Positions 1 to 7,792 of a stretch of DNA of 15,046 bases are shown here, piece by piece. Made by a program: the position numbers and the translations under genes. The notes under the pieces were generated by a model. It was not told the DNA's origin. It searched no databases and saw nothing but the letters and a program-made list of their open reading frames with translations. The stretch is from JBAXRT01 sp037131065. Lineage in GTDB: Bacteria; Bacteroidota; Bacteroidia; Bacteroidales; FEN-979. The number at the start of each line of letters is the position of its first letter. Positions within the stretch are counted from its first letter, which is position 1. The stretch lies in contig JBAXRT010000070.1 of assembly GCA_037131065.1 (NCBI GenBank), forward strand, positions 1 to 15,046, read 5' to 3'.

Positions 1-50
1 CCTGCAACACCCAGGATCAGAACCAGGGAATATAGCCGGTTCCGCGTCAT
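1..50 (-). CDS. Partial small membrane protein (N-terminus only)
   Basis: An ATG at 50-48 on the minus strand opens a frame running off the left edge. It encodes MTRNRLYSLVLILGVA, a basic start followed by a hydrophobic stretch, so a membrane segment or signal anchor. It begins immediately after the stop codon of the TM2 gene (TAG at 53-51) with no gap, so the two are very probably one transcript and translationally coupled. In Bacteroidota, TM2 genes are often followed by a small DUF2752-type membrane protein with a similar start; that identity is inference from memory and only 16 residues are visible. Confidence 0.5.
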   Translation of the reverse strand, partial: MTRNRLYSLVLILGVA

Positions 51-389
51 CTACATAAGGAAGGGGCGGAGTTTTTCGAAATTGACTTCGCGGGTGCGTT
101 CCATGATCATGAACCAGTCGACGATTGTCCAGATTCCCAGCCCGCCGCATGTCAACAGTTTGCCAACACCCAAACCAACATCCCCGATGACAAAACGGTC
201 GATACCGAGGGCACCGCCCAGCAATGAGATCACAAGCATAAGGACCGGCTCCCTGAACGTAATGGACTGAATGGCAAGAAATTTCTGGTCATCCATTTTA
301 ATCATCTGCTCTCGGATAGCAGGTATCATACGACCTTCAAAATATTTACCGTAAGTGAGGAGAAACATGTCGACTTTCTGTGCTTCCAT
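51..389 (-). CDS. TM2 domain-containing membrane protein
   Basis: A 112-residue protein. The N-terminal part (MEAQKVDMFLLTYGKYF, then a charged helix) is soluble. It is followed from about residue 48 by two hydrophobic helices typical of TM2: LLGGALGIDRFVIGD, then GKLLTCGGLGIWTIVDW, with the glycine-rich helix-turn-helix and the conserved Asp-Arg-Phe. TM2 proteins are inner-membrane proteins of unknown molecular role. The frame is open to a TTG at 467, but I chose the ATG at 389 because family members in Bacteroidota begin with a very similar KVDMFL segment and because 390-467 encodes a low-value polar extension. No Shine-Dalgarno is seen; the leader is A-rich. It is followed directly by another small membrane gene. 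Confidence 0.85.
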   Translation of the reverse strand: MEAQKVDMFLLTYGKYFEGRMIPAIREQMIKMDDQKFLAIQSITFREPVLMLVISLLGGALGIDRFVIGDVGLGVGKLLTCGGLGIWTIVDWFMIMERTREVNFEKLRPFLM

Positions 390-525
390 ATTTTGATTTT
401 TTGATAATCCCGGACACTCCGGCTTTCCGGTTTTAGCCCTGTTTGATAGGTGGTTTTCAGTCTCCAACCGAAGGTAAAGTTAACCCATTTTTTTAATTTC
501 CAAAATGGTTGCCGGATATTTCTCT

Positions 526-557
526 TTTGTCCCTTCCGGGGATAATCTTTACTTTTG
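526..557 (+). promoter_or_regulatory. Bacteroidota-type promoter for cstA
   Basis: TTTG at 526-529, a 20-base spacer, then TACTTTTG at 550-557. This fits the Bacteroidota primary sigma factor pattern (-33 TTTG, 19-21 bases, -7 TAnnTTTG) in both boxes and in spacing. Transcription would start around 561-564, essentially at the ATG at 562, so the message would be leaderless or nearly so. The start position is predicted from the pattern, not measured. Confidence 0.65.
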
Positions 558-561
558 TTTC

Positions 562-2388
562 ATGAATACGCTTCCGCTGATCATTACAGTACTGGCGATT
601 TTTGCCCTTGCCTACCGCTTCTATTTCAGTTTCATCGCTGCCAAAGTACTTGCCCTGGATGATCACCGCGTAACGCCTGCCGGACGGTTATACGACGGCC
701 AGAATTATTACCCGATGAGCAAGTGGGTGCTTTTCGGTCACCATTTTGCAGCCATCGCTGGCGCCGGTCCGCTTATCGGGCCTGTCCTCGCCTGCCAGTG
801 CGGCTATTTTCCCGGGTTTGTCTGGATGATCGTAGGGGCGGGCATGGCCGGGTCGGTTCATGATATCGTGATCCTTACCGCTTCGGTGAGGCACGACGGA
901 AAGTCGCTCGCAGAGATCGCCCGGGCCGAAATAGGCAAGATCTCCAGCATCACCGCTTCAATCAGCACTTTCATCATCATCATCATTGCCATGGCCGGCC
1001 TCGGCCTGGTCGTTGTGAACGCCCTGGCAGAATCGTCCTGGGGGACCTTTACGATCGCATCCACCATTCCCATTGCCATTTTTATGGGGATCTGGATGTT
1101 CCGTTTCCGAAAAGGCCGGACCATGGAGGCAACCATTATGGGGGTCATTCTTTTATCCGCCGCTGTGATCTTCGGGAAATATATCCCCTCCTCTCCCCTG
1201 GCCTCGTGGTTCACTTTCGATCACAAATCGTTGAGCCTTTTGCTTGCAGGGTATGGCTTTTTTGCTTCAGTTCTTCCTGTCTGGCTGCTACTCTCACCGC
1301 GGGACTACCTTAGCTCCATCATGAAACTCGGGGTGATCGGTATGCTGGTCGTCGGGATCATCATCGTAGCTCCCGACATGAAAATGCCGGCATTTACAAC
1401 ATTTATCAAAGGGGGCGGTCCCATCATCCCGGGGACCCTCTTCCCCTACCTCTTCATTACGATCGCCTGCGGAGCGATCTCGGGTTTTCATGCACTGATC
1501 GGTTCCGGGACCACCCCGAAGATGATCATTCGTGAATCGCATATCAAACCCATTGCCGTCGGCTCCATGCTGGCTGAAGGACTGGTGAGCATCATGGCCC
1601 TGATCGCCGCAGCCAGTCTGTTCCCCCTTGATTATTTCCAGATCAACGTCTCCCCCGAGAAGTTCCAGGCTATCCTTCCCCAGCTGAAAGCCATGGGATT
1701 CACCCAATCCGATCTTCCCAGGCTTGCTTCTGAAGTTGGCGAAAACATTGCCGGACGAACCGGCGGGGCTGTCTCCCTGGCGGTTGGCATGGCCCAGATC
1801 TTTTCGGCTATCCCGGGATTCGACAAGCTCATGTCGTACTGGTACCACTTTGCCATCATGTTTGAGGCCCTGTTCATCCTCACGACCATTGACGCGGGAA
1901 CCCGTGTTGCCCGGTTTATTCTCCAGGAGTTGCTAGGGCGTTTTTATAAACCATTCGGGAAGACCGACTGGCTTCCGGGAAACCTGGTCTGCAGCGCAGT
2001 GGTTGTTCTTTTCTGGGGCTACTTTATTTACACCGGGAGCATCGCCACAATATGGCCCATGTTCGGCACCGCCAACCAGCTTCTTGCCGCCATCGCCCTG
2101 GCAGTAGGAACATCTTACCTCATCAACAGGGGTAAGGTGAGGTATGCCTGGATCACGATCCTACCGATGGCATTTGTCGGGATAACCACGATTGTGGCTG
2201 GAATCCTGAACATGACGGGCATCTATATCCCACAGATAGGGATCCCGAAAGACCAGGTGCGCGGGATCATCAACCTGGTGATGACCATCGTGATCACGAT
2301 ATGTGCTCTGATCATTTTCTTCGATGCAGTACCATCCTGGATCAGGGCGATCAGGAAAAAAGATTTAGTTCAAAATAAAGCATCATGA
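562..2388 (+). CDS. cstA: CstA-family transporter (peptide/pyruvate type)
   Basis: A 608-residue polytopic inner-membrane protein of the carbon starvation family, whose characterised members import peptides or pyruvate. Family signatures are clear: WVLFGHHFAAIAGAGPLIGP at 55-74, SVRHDGKSLAEIAR at 108-121, ISGFHALIGSGTTPK at 306-320 and FGTANQLLAAIAL from 501. It is about 90 residues shorter than the E. coli CstA proteins (about 700), a length seen in other bacterial members. The frame is open from an ATG at 505, but the ATG at 562 is preferred because the protein then starts MNTLPLI as in relatives and because a full promoter lies at 526-557. Its stop overlaps the next start as ATGA (2385-2388), indicating coupling to the aldo/keto reductase. 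The substrate cannot be told from sequence. Confidence 0.9.
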   Translation: MNTLPLIITVLAIFALAYRFYFSFIAAKVLALDDHRVTPAGRLYDGQNYYPMSKWVLFGHHFAAIAGAGPLIGPVLACQCGYFPGFVWMIVGAGMAGSVHDIVILTASVRHDGKSLAEIARAEIGKISSITASISTFIIIIIAMAGLGLVVVNALAESSWGTFTIASTIPIAIFMGIWMFRFRKGRTMEATIMGVILLSAAVIFGKYIPSSPLASWFTFDHKSLSLLLAGYGFFASVLPVWLLLSPRDYLSSIMKLGVIGMLVVGIIIVAPDMKMPAFTTFIKGGGPIIPGTLFPYLFITIACGAISGFHALIGSGTTPKMIIRESHIKPIAVGSMLAEGLVSIMALIAAASLFPLDYFQINVSPEKFQAILPQLKAMGFTQSDLPRLASEVGENIAGRTGGAVSLAVGMAQIFSAIPGFDKLMSYWYHFAIMFEALFILTTIDAGTRVARFILQELLGRFYKPFGKTDWLPGNLVCSAVVVLFWGYFIYTGSIATIWPMFGTANQLLAAIALAVGTSYLINRGKVRYAWITILPMAFVGITTIVAGILNMTGIYIPQIGIPKDQVRGIINLVMTIVITICALIIFFDAVPSWIRAIRKKDLVQNKAS

Positions 2389-3362
2389 ATCCTTCAGAAA
2401 ACTTACGCCCCCTGGGCAAATCCGACCTGATGGTTACGCCCATCGGCCTCGGATGCTGGCAGTTCAGCAAACGGAATAATATGGCTGGTAAATTCTGGCC
2501 AACACTCGATGATGAGGTGATCCGGGCGGTGGTGAAAACCAGCCTGGAAGGCGGCATCAACTGGTTCGATACCGCCGAGGTCTACGGGAACGGTGCTTCG
2601 GAAAAGGCCTTGTCCGCCTCCTTGACGGCACTCGGAAAAAAACCAGGAGAGGTGATGATCGCTACAAAATGGTGGCCCATGTTCCGCTTCGCATCAAGCA
2701 TTATAAAGACTATAGACAACCGCCTGGATGCGTTGAGTCCCTTTCCGATTGACCTCTACCAGGTCCACCAGCCTTTCGGCTTTTCAGGTGAGAAGGAGGA
2801 GATGGAGGCCATGGCAAAACTGGTCAAAGCAAAGAAGATCCGGTATGCGGGGGTCAGTAACTTTTCCGCAGCCAAAATGAGAAGCGCCTGGGAGACCCTG
2901 CAGAAACATGGCATTGCCTTGATATCGAACCAGGTAAGATACAGCCTCCTTGACCGGAAAATTGAATCGAACGGCATAATGGAAACGGCTAAAGAGCTTG
3001 GCATAACCATCATTGCCTACTCCCCGCTTGCCCAGGGCATTCTCACCGGGAAATTCCACGATAACCCTGAATTGCTCAGAAATATTGGATTCAGGAAATA
3101 TTCAGGCACATTCAAGCCTGAGGGACTGGCCAGGAGCAAAGCCCTTGTGTCGAAGGTGAAAGAACTCGCCGTGAAATACAATGTCACTCCATCACAGATC
3201 GCTCTGAACTGGCTTATCCATTTCCATGGTAATTCCGTCGTCGCTATCCCAGGAGCAACAAAAGAGTCGCATGCCCGGGAGAATACCGGTGTTCTGAAAT
3301 TCCAGTTGTCACGCGAAGACATGGAGCTGCTCGACAGGGAGAGTTTGCAGTTCAGGAAGTAA
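2385..3362 (+). CDS. Aldo/keto reductase
   Basis: A 325-residue cytosolic NAD(P)H-dependent oxidoreductase of the aldo/keto reductase superfamily with a TIM-barrel fold. The catalytic tetrad can be placed: D62 and Y67 in FDTAEVYG, K95 in IATKW and H128 in YQVHQP. The N-terminal GLGCWQF and the C-terminal cofactor region (IPGATKESHARENTGVL) are also typical. Aldehydes or ketones are reduced to alcohols; the physiological substrate is unknown. The gene starts inside the cstA stop (ATGA overlap) and so is probably made only with the transporter, though a functional link is not obvious. Its last 11 bases overlap the 3' end of the convergent MFS gene. The family is certain; the exact subfamily is not. 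Confidence 0.9.
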   Translation: MNPSENLRPLGKSDLMVTPIGLGCWQFSKRNNMAGKFWPTLDDEVIRAVVKTSLEGGINWFDTAEVYGNGASEKALSASLTALGKKPGEVMIATKWWPMFRFASSIIKTIDNRLDALSPFPIDLYQVHQPFGFSGEKEEMEAMAKLVKAKKIRYAGVSNFSAAKMRSAWETLQKHGIALISNQVRYSLLDRKIESNGIMETAKELGITIIAYSPLAQGILTGKFHDNPELLRNIGFRKYSGTFKPEGLARSKALVSKVKELAVKYNVTPSQIALNWLIHFHGNSVVAIPGATKESHARENTGVLKFQLSREDMELLDRESLQFRK

Positions 3363-4758
3363 ACTGTTTTTTTTCCCTTCTTTTATTGAACAGGGAAATC
3401 GTAAGCGCCATGAAAATCATGATGGCCGCTGTAAGGTAAGCATTGCTGAAACCAACAGCACTCTCGGAAACAGTAGGTGTTGACTTATCTCCCCCTGTGG
3501 TGACAGAGAAGATCATCTGGTAAATGGAAACACCCATTACGGCCGCCAGGGAAGAGACTGTATTGGCAGTTGCAGAAACGATCCCGTGTTTCCCTTCTGT
3601 GGCCATTTCCATGATGAGCTTGTTGTTGGGCGACATGAAAAGCCCGGCCATGGTACCGGCAAGGAAAAGAAAACCAGCCGCAAACCACAGGTTCAGGTAG
3701 CCAATCGTATATGAGAAGTAGAGAAAAGTTACGATTCCCAGTCCCATGCCGATGAGGGAGATATTCAGCGGGTTGGTCTTGTCGGACCACTTTCCGGAAA
3801 ATGGGGAGATGACCATGACCATAACAGAGGAGATCATCACCAGTATGCCTACCCAGTTGGCTGTAAGCCCCAGGTCCCGCTCGAGGTAGAACGGCATCAT
3901 GTAACCGTTTCCGAAATAAGCGGTCAGGACAAGAAGACTGGCAATGAGCGCAATCACGAGCGGTTTTATCCTGAAAAGGGAAAGATCGAGTATCGGGTTC
4001 AGGGCGTGCTTTTCCCTCCAGATAAAGAGGGCAAAGAACATGACGGCGAAAGTGAGCATGATATAGGGGACAATGGTGTCGACGCCCCTGTTATCGAAAG
4101 CGTTGAAAGCAACAATGAGACAGGTGAATGCGATTAGCGCCAGTATGGTCCCCGAAAAATCAAACTCCTTAAAGGAGAAGGGCAGTTTTGTCTCGGAAGG
4201 GATATATTTCCTGGCAAGCCATATTGCAACGATCCCGACTGGGATATTAATCAGGAAGATCCAGTGCCAGGAGGCATAGTAGGTGATAATCCCGCCAAGA
4301 GGGGCACCTGTGGAGACGCCAACGGCCGCAATGGTGGCAAGGATGCCATACGAACTCCCTACCTTTTCGTGGGGCATGAAACGCCCGACGATCGCCATAC
4401 AGTTGGCCACGAGCATCGACCCGCCGAGTCCCTGGATGAAACGGGCAGCGATGAGGTAGGATATTCCAGGGGAGAGGCCGCAAAGCAGTGACCCGGTCGT
4501 GAACAGGACAAATCCGAGTATAAATATTTTTCTCAGGCCGAGCCTGTCGCCCAGTGTTCCGAAAAGCAGAAGCGTACTGGTGCTGGCAACCAGGTAAGCG
4601 AGTAGGACCAGCGAAGCGATATCGCGGGTGGAATGAAAATTCTGGGCAATCGTGGGCAGGGAGATGTTCACGATATAGGCATCCAATTTCACCATGAACA
4701 TGGCAATGGCTGCGCTGATAAGAATCATCCAATAAGATTGCTTATTCTTCGCCATCAT
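3352..4758 (-). CDS. MFS transporter, DHA2 (EmrB/QacA) type
   Basis: A 468-residue major facilitator protein, probably a proton-coupled drug or metabolite exporter with about 14 membrane helices. Visible motifs are LDAYIVNISLPTI at 25-37 (the DHA2 D1-like motif, with Y where T is usual), GTLGDRLGLRKIF at 67-79 (motif A), RFIQGLGGSML at 107-117 (motif B) and GVSTGAPLGG at 147-156 (motif C, an antiporter mark). The start is the first of two adjacent ATGs (4758 or 4755). The first overlaps the stop of the upstream symporter gene as ATGA, so it is read in the same message after the symporter. The 3' end runs into the convergent aldo/keto reductase gene. The substrate is unknown. Confidence 0.87.
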   Translation of the reverse strand: MMAKNKQSYWMILISAAIAMFMVKLDAYIVNISLPTIAQNFHSTRDIASLVLLAYLVASTSTLLLFGTLGDRLGLRKIFILGFVLFTTGSLLCGLSPGISYLIAARFIQGLGGSMLVANCMAIVGRFMPHEKVGSSYGILATIAAVGVSTGAPLGGIITYYASWHWIFLINIPVGIVAIWLARKYIPSETKLPFSFKEFDFSGTILALIAFTCLIVAFNAFDNRGVDTIVPYIMLTFAVMFFALFIWREKHALNPILDLSLFRIKPLVIALIASLLVLTAYFGNGYMMPFYLERDLGLTANWVGILVMISSVMVMVISPFSGKWSDKTNPLNISLIGMGLGIVTFLYFSYTIGYLNLWFAAGFLFLAGTMAGLFMSPNNKLIMEMATEGKHGIVSATANTVSSLAAVMGVSIYQMIFSVTTGGDKSTPTVSESAVGFSNAYLTAAIMIFMALTISLFNKRREKKQFTS

Positions 4759-6143
4759 TCGTCACTCGTCATTTGTAATTCGTCATTGACATGGAACTCT
4801 CCCTCCCATTTTGCAACCACGACCGTGGCAAGGCAGTTCCCTATCACATTCACGGCCGTCCGTGCCATATCCATCAGTTCATCAATGCCGAGGATGATGA
4901 AGATCGGCCAGACAGGTAATCCGAAATTGGTTGCCGTTCCAAGGAGGATAACCAGGGAGGCCCTGGGAACACCGGCCACACCTTTGCTTGTTAACATCAG
5001 GGTAAGCATCATCACGATCTGTGTCTCAAAGGAGAGATGTATCCCGGAGATCTGGGCTACGAAAATGGAGGCAAGCGCAAGGTACAGGGTAGTGCCGTCG
5101 AGGTTGAAGCTATACCCTGTAGGGATGACAAAAGCAACAATTTTCCTTGGCACACCAAAACGCTCCATATTTTCCATGGCAATAGGCAGGGCGGCTTCGG
5201 AACTCGTGGTGGCAAAAGCCAGGGTAGCCGGTTCAGTGACTGCTTTAATGAATTTCTTTATTGGAATCTTCAGAAAAAGCATGATGGGCAAAAGTACCAG
5301 AAGCAGAAAGGCAAGCAGCGCAACATAGAGCGTGGCGAGCAACTGGCCGAGGTTGACAAGGATCCCGATGCCCATATGGCCGACGCTGTAAGCAAGGGCG
5401 GCAAAGACGGCAAAGGGCGCAAAATACATGATCATGTTGGTGAACTTGAACATCACCTCCGAAAGCGATTCGGCAAAGCGGACCATGGGACTCCGGTATT
5501 TTTCTTTCACCATGGCCACGGCGATCCCGAAAAGAATGCTGAAGACCACGATCTGCAGTACCTGCCCTTCGGCAATCGATTTGGCAATGTTCTCGGGGAA
5601 GACATGAAGGATGATCTGGTCCCAGGTTTGCTTGGGAACCTCGGGTAAAGTTCCGGATGCCAACTCCGGAGGAAGGGTTACTCCTACCCCGGCCTTGCTG
5701 AGATTGATCGCCAGGAGCCCGATGAAAAGCGCAATGGTGGAAACAATCTCGAAATAAAGGATCGACTTCCATCCCATCCGGCCGACCTGCTTAAGATTAG
5801 AATGTCCGGCAATCCCCACTACAAGGGTTCCGAACAAAAGAGGCGCGATGATGGTCTTGATCAGGTTCAGGAAGATCTTGCTGACAATATTGAGGTGAAT
5901 GGCCACGGAATGAAAATCCTCCCCGAACTCCGCGCCTGCCAGCATACTGAGCATGATCCAGGTGGTGAGCGACCGCTTCCGGACGGCATACCAGACGATC
6001 ATCAGGATGATCAGCCAGCGCGATCCCGCCAGCACGGGTTTCGCAATCGTGATCCCACCGAAATTGTCCAGGACATGCAGCAATGCACTGATTGTGATGG
6101 TAAGGATCAGGGCGGCGGGCAGCAGTCGGGAAGGCTTCATCAT
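4755..6143 (-). CDS. Dicarboxylate/amino acid:cation symporter (DAACS family)
   Basis: A 462-residue inner-membrane symporter of the GltP/GltT/DctA family, importing glutamate, aspartate or C4-dicarboxylates with Na+ or H+. Hallmarks are the HP1 hairpin FATTSSEAALP (310-320), NLDGT at 347-351 (the NMDGT motif), HP2 around SKGVAGVPRASL (387-398), and the substrate-binding helix DELMDMARTAVNVIGN (421-436). D425, R428 and T429 match the residues that bind acidic amino acids in the archaeal aspartate transporter GltPh, which favours an amino acid substrate. The residue matching its sodium-site D405 is N436, as in DctA, so the coupling ion is uncertain. The last eleven residues are encoded by a heptamer repeat. 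First gene of a two-gene unit with the MFS exporter; a -7 box lies just upstream. Confidence 0.9.
   Translation of the reverse strand: MMKPSRLLPAALILTITISALLHVLDNFGGITIAKPVLAGSRWLIILMIVWYAVRKRSLTTWIMLSMLAGAEFGEDFHSVAIHLNIVSKIFLNLIKTIIAPLLFGTLVVGIAGHSNLKQVGRMGWKSILYFEIVSTIALFIGLLAINLSKAGVGVTLPPELASGTLPEVPKQTWDQIILHVFPENIAKSIAEGQVLQIVVFSILFGIAVAMVKEKYRSPMVRFAESLSEVMFKFTNMIMYFAPFAVFAALAYSVGHMGIGILVNLGQLLATLYVALLAFLLLVLLPIMLFLKIPIKKFIKAVTEPATLAFATTSSEAALPIAMENMERFGVPRKIVAFVIPTGYSFNLDGTTLYLALASIFVAQISGIHLSFETQIVMMLTLMLTSKGVAGVPRASLVILLGTATNFGLPVWPIFIILGIDELMDMARTAVNVIGNCLATVVVAKWEGEFHVNDELQMTSDE
4757..4791. repeat. Degenerate 7-bp tandem repeat (ATTCGTC) at a stop codon
   Basis: Five consecutive heptamers on the plus strand: ATTCGTC, ACTCGTC, ATTTGTA, ATTCGTC, ATTGACA. 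Read on the minus strand (GACGAAT-like units) they encode the last eleven residues of the symporter (VNDELQMTSDE), reach into its stop codon and touch the ATG of the MFS gene. I recognise this unit as similar to short repeats common in intergenic regions of Bacteroidota genomes; that is recollection, the repeat itself is directly seen. Confidence 0.75.
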
Positions 6144-6165
6144 CGATAAACGAATAGGGGGTGAT

Positions 6166-6173
6166 CAAAATTA
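6166..6173 (-). promoter_or_regulatory. -7 promoter box for the symporter operon
   Basis: Read on the minus strand this is TAATTTTG, an exact match to TAnnTTTG, ending 22 bases before the ATG at 6143. A start near 6160 would give a leader of about 17 bases. No TTTG is found at the -33 position, so only half of the consensus is present. Confidence 0.5.
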
Positions 6174-6207
6174 GAAATAAAAAGGGGAAACGATCTCATT
6201 TTTACTG

Positions 6208-6215
6208 TAATTTTG
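6208..6215 (+). promoter_or_regulatory. -7 promoter box for the GPP34 gene
   Basis: TAATTTTG on the plus strand, an exact TAnnTTTG match, identical to the box facing the other way at 6166-6173. It lies 23 bases before the ATG at 6239, so the leader would be about 18 bases. A -33 TTTG is not visible. It supports 6239 rather than the upstream in-frame ATG at 6161 as the translation start. Confidence 0.5.
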
Positions 6216-6238
6216 GTAATCATTCGAATCCGAACATT

Positions 6239-7123
6239 ATGGAGACACCGTTGACCATACCCGAGGAATTATTCCTTCTTACGGTGAATGAAAGGACCGG
6301 AAGAAAGGCCCTTATCAAATCCATGAAGTTCGATGTGCTTCTTTCGGCTGCCATCCTGATGGAGCTTGCCCTCAGGAACCGGATCGATACCGACCTGGAT
6401 TACCTCATCCCGGACAACCCCGACAAGACAGGTGTTCCCATCCTTGACCAGGCCATGGAGATCATCCTTTCAAGTCCTGCCAGGGAGAACATCACCTACT
6501 GGCTCCTGAAGCTGGCAGAAAAATCTCCGAAGTTCAGATCGACCCTCGTTTCGGGACTGATCAGCAAGGGTTTGCTTCGCATGGACCGAGAAAAAGTTTT
6601 TCTTGGTTTCAGTTCAAAGCTCTACCCGATGCCTGTCAACGACAGAGAGATTTACGAAGTAAAGACGCGTGTGAGAAAACTGGTCCTCAGCAGCGAACTT
6701 CCCGATTTCAGGGATATGGTCATTGTGAGCGTCGCCTGGTACGGGGGACTGCTGAACCTGATATTCTCCGAAGATGAGATTCACCTCTTTCAGACCCGGA
6801 TCGAACAGATTGCAAAAATGGATCTCATTGGTCAGGCGGTAACCAAATCGCTGAAAAGCCTGACCTTGTCGATCATCTTTTCGATGAGGGCAAAGGAAAT
6901 CATGGGCGTAAAATCGGCTGAAGAAAAACTGGATGACCTGGTTGAGGAGATGAAAACCCTGATGCAGATCGAAAAAAACGAGGATCTCCCGGAATGGCTG
7001 AGAAGAGGCACGGCCCAGTGTGACGAAACACTGGATTACATCAGAAAAACCGGCACCGGTGAAATTTACTTCAACCCAAAAACCGGTAAATATGGCCTCA
7101 AGACCTGGGCCGGGTTGCGCTAA
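6239..7123 (+). CDS. GPP34 (GOLPH3-like) domain protein
   Basis: A 294-residue soluble, mainly helical protein. The start LTIPEELFLLTVNERTGR (5-22), followed by LSAAILMELALRNRID (35-50), PILDQAMEIILSS (67-79), a short helix with WLLKLAEK and then SGLISKGLLR (105-114), reproduces the layout of the GPP34 family. Eukaryotic members (GOLPH3/Vps74) bind phosphatidylinositol-4-phosphate and sort Golgi enzymes; the role of bacterial members is not established. The phosphoinositide-binding residues cannot be mapped with confidence here. No signal peptide or membrane helix is seen. The ATG at 6239 is preferred over 6161 because family similarity begins there and a -7 box lies at 6208-6215. Divergent from the symporter and convergent with the lipoprotein gene, so probably monocistronic. 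Confidence 0.7.
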   Translation: METPLTIPEELFLLTVNERTGRKALIKSMKFDVLLSAAILMELALRNRIDTDLDYLIPDNPDKTGVPILDQAMEIILSSPARENITYWLLKLAEKSPKFRSTLVSGLISKGLLRMDREKVFLGFSSKLYPMPVNDREIYEVKTRVRKLVLSSELPDFRDMVIVSVAWYGGLLNLIFSEDEIHLFQTRIEQIAKMDLIGQAVTKSLKSLTLSIIFSMRAKEIMGVKSAEEKLDDLVEEMKTLMQIEKNEDLPEWLRRGTAQCDETLDYIRKTGTGEIYFNPKTGKYGLKTWAGLR

Positions 7124-7150
7124 GACAAGGGTGGGTTAGAAGTTTCGTGC

Positions 7151-7792
7151 TCACCGGAGTTGCATGTTCCCCAGATAAACAGCCCACACTTTCAGGGTGT
7201 CATTTCCGAAAGCTTTATTCCGTTTGATAAGTAAAATATCCAGCATTCCGTTGCGGATTGATGGAGGCTGCTTATCCTCTTTCAAAGCAAACTGTGAGGT
7301 AAAACCAAGTCGGCCGGTGCAGGTGGAATCATTGATCCAAGACAGGGGGCATTCCGTCCATACCGAATCTGCAGTGAATCCCCTGATCAGGGCAAGGATC
7401 TCCCTCCCGGGATTATCCATCTGGTATATTTTAACTTCTCTCTTCCCCTGCTGGGTAACAGGCCGGAACAGAAGTGAGACCTCTCCTGAAATAAAAAGAT
7501 CCTGGATCATCTCTCCGGCCTGGCTCCGGAATGGGCCTGCCAGGGTTGTATCGGCAAGGATATTCAGATAATCGCGGAAATCTGAAAATTTCTGTTTTGC
7601 CGCCTCCTGGAATGCGAACAGGGAGGCTGTGGGCAAGGTATCTGTTTCAAAGACTGACCTGAGACTGTCCTGTTCGGCCTTCACCCTGTTTTTATTCCTT
7701 TCTGCCGTGAACTGCTCTTCATTGTCACAGGACTTGGAGCATGTCAGAAAATAGACAAGGATCAGTACCGATATTTTAATAAACCTTCTCAT
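7151..7792 (-). CDS. Putative lipoprotein of unknown function
   Basis: A 213-residue protein starting with a basic and hydrophobic segment (MRRFIKISVLILVYFLTCSKSC), so it is exported. C18 could be the lipidated cysteine, though the preceding LT is a poor lipobox; C22 followed by the acidic DNEE is an alternative and resembles the acidic surface-export signal of Bacteroidota lipoproteins. The rest has no motif I recognise. It seems to be a helical region (about 27-105) followed by a beta-rich part (about 106-213). Its ATG overlaps the stop of the upstream HTH-membrane protein as ATGA (7789-7792), so the two are coupled and probably act together at the envelope. Its own homologues are unknown to me. 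Confidence 0.7.
   Translation of the reverse strand: MRRFIKISVLILVYFLTCSKSCDNEEQFTAERNKNRVKAEQDSLRSVFETDTLPTASLFAFQEAAKQKFSDFRDYLNILADTTLAGPFRSQAGEMIQDLFISGEVSLLFRPVTQQGKREVKIYQMDNPGREILALIRGFTADSVWTECPLSWINDSTCTGRLGFTSQFALKEDKQPPSIRNGMLDILLIKRNKAFGNDTLKVWAVYLGNMQLR

Noticed and set aside
410..422. CCGGA-CAC-TCCGG inverted repeat as a terminator or operator
   Set aside because: Only 5 bp, with no adjacent T-run; expected by chance in GC-balanced DNA.
390..467. N-terminal extension of the TM2 protein from a TTG at 467
   Set aside because: The family-like start is the ATG at 389; the extension shows no conserved features and uses TTG without a ribosome-binding site.
1294..1848. Minus-strand open frame of 184 codons opposite cstA
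   Set aside because: Its translation is Asp/Gly-rich without a recognisable domain and it lies wholly within the certain cstA coding sequence.
4633..5648. Long plus-strand open frames opposite the symporter (about 4633-5328 and 5037-5648)
   Set aside because: They are antisense to a well-supported transporter gene, give polar, low-complexity translations without domains and have no ribosome-binding site.
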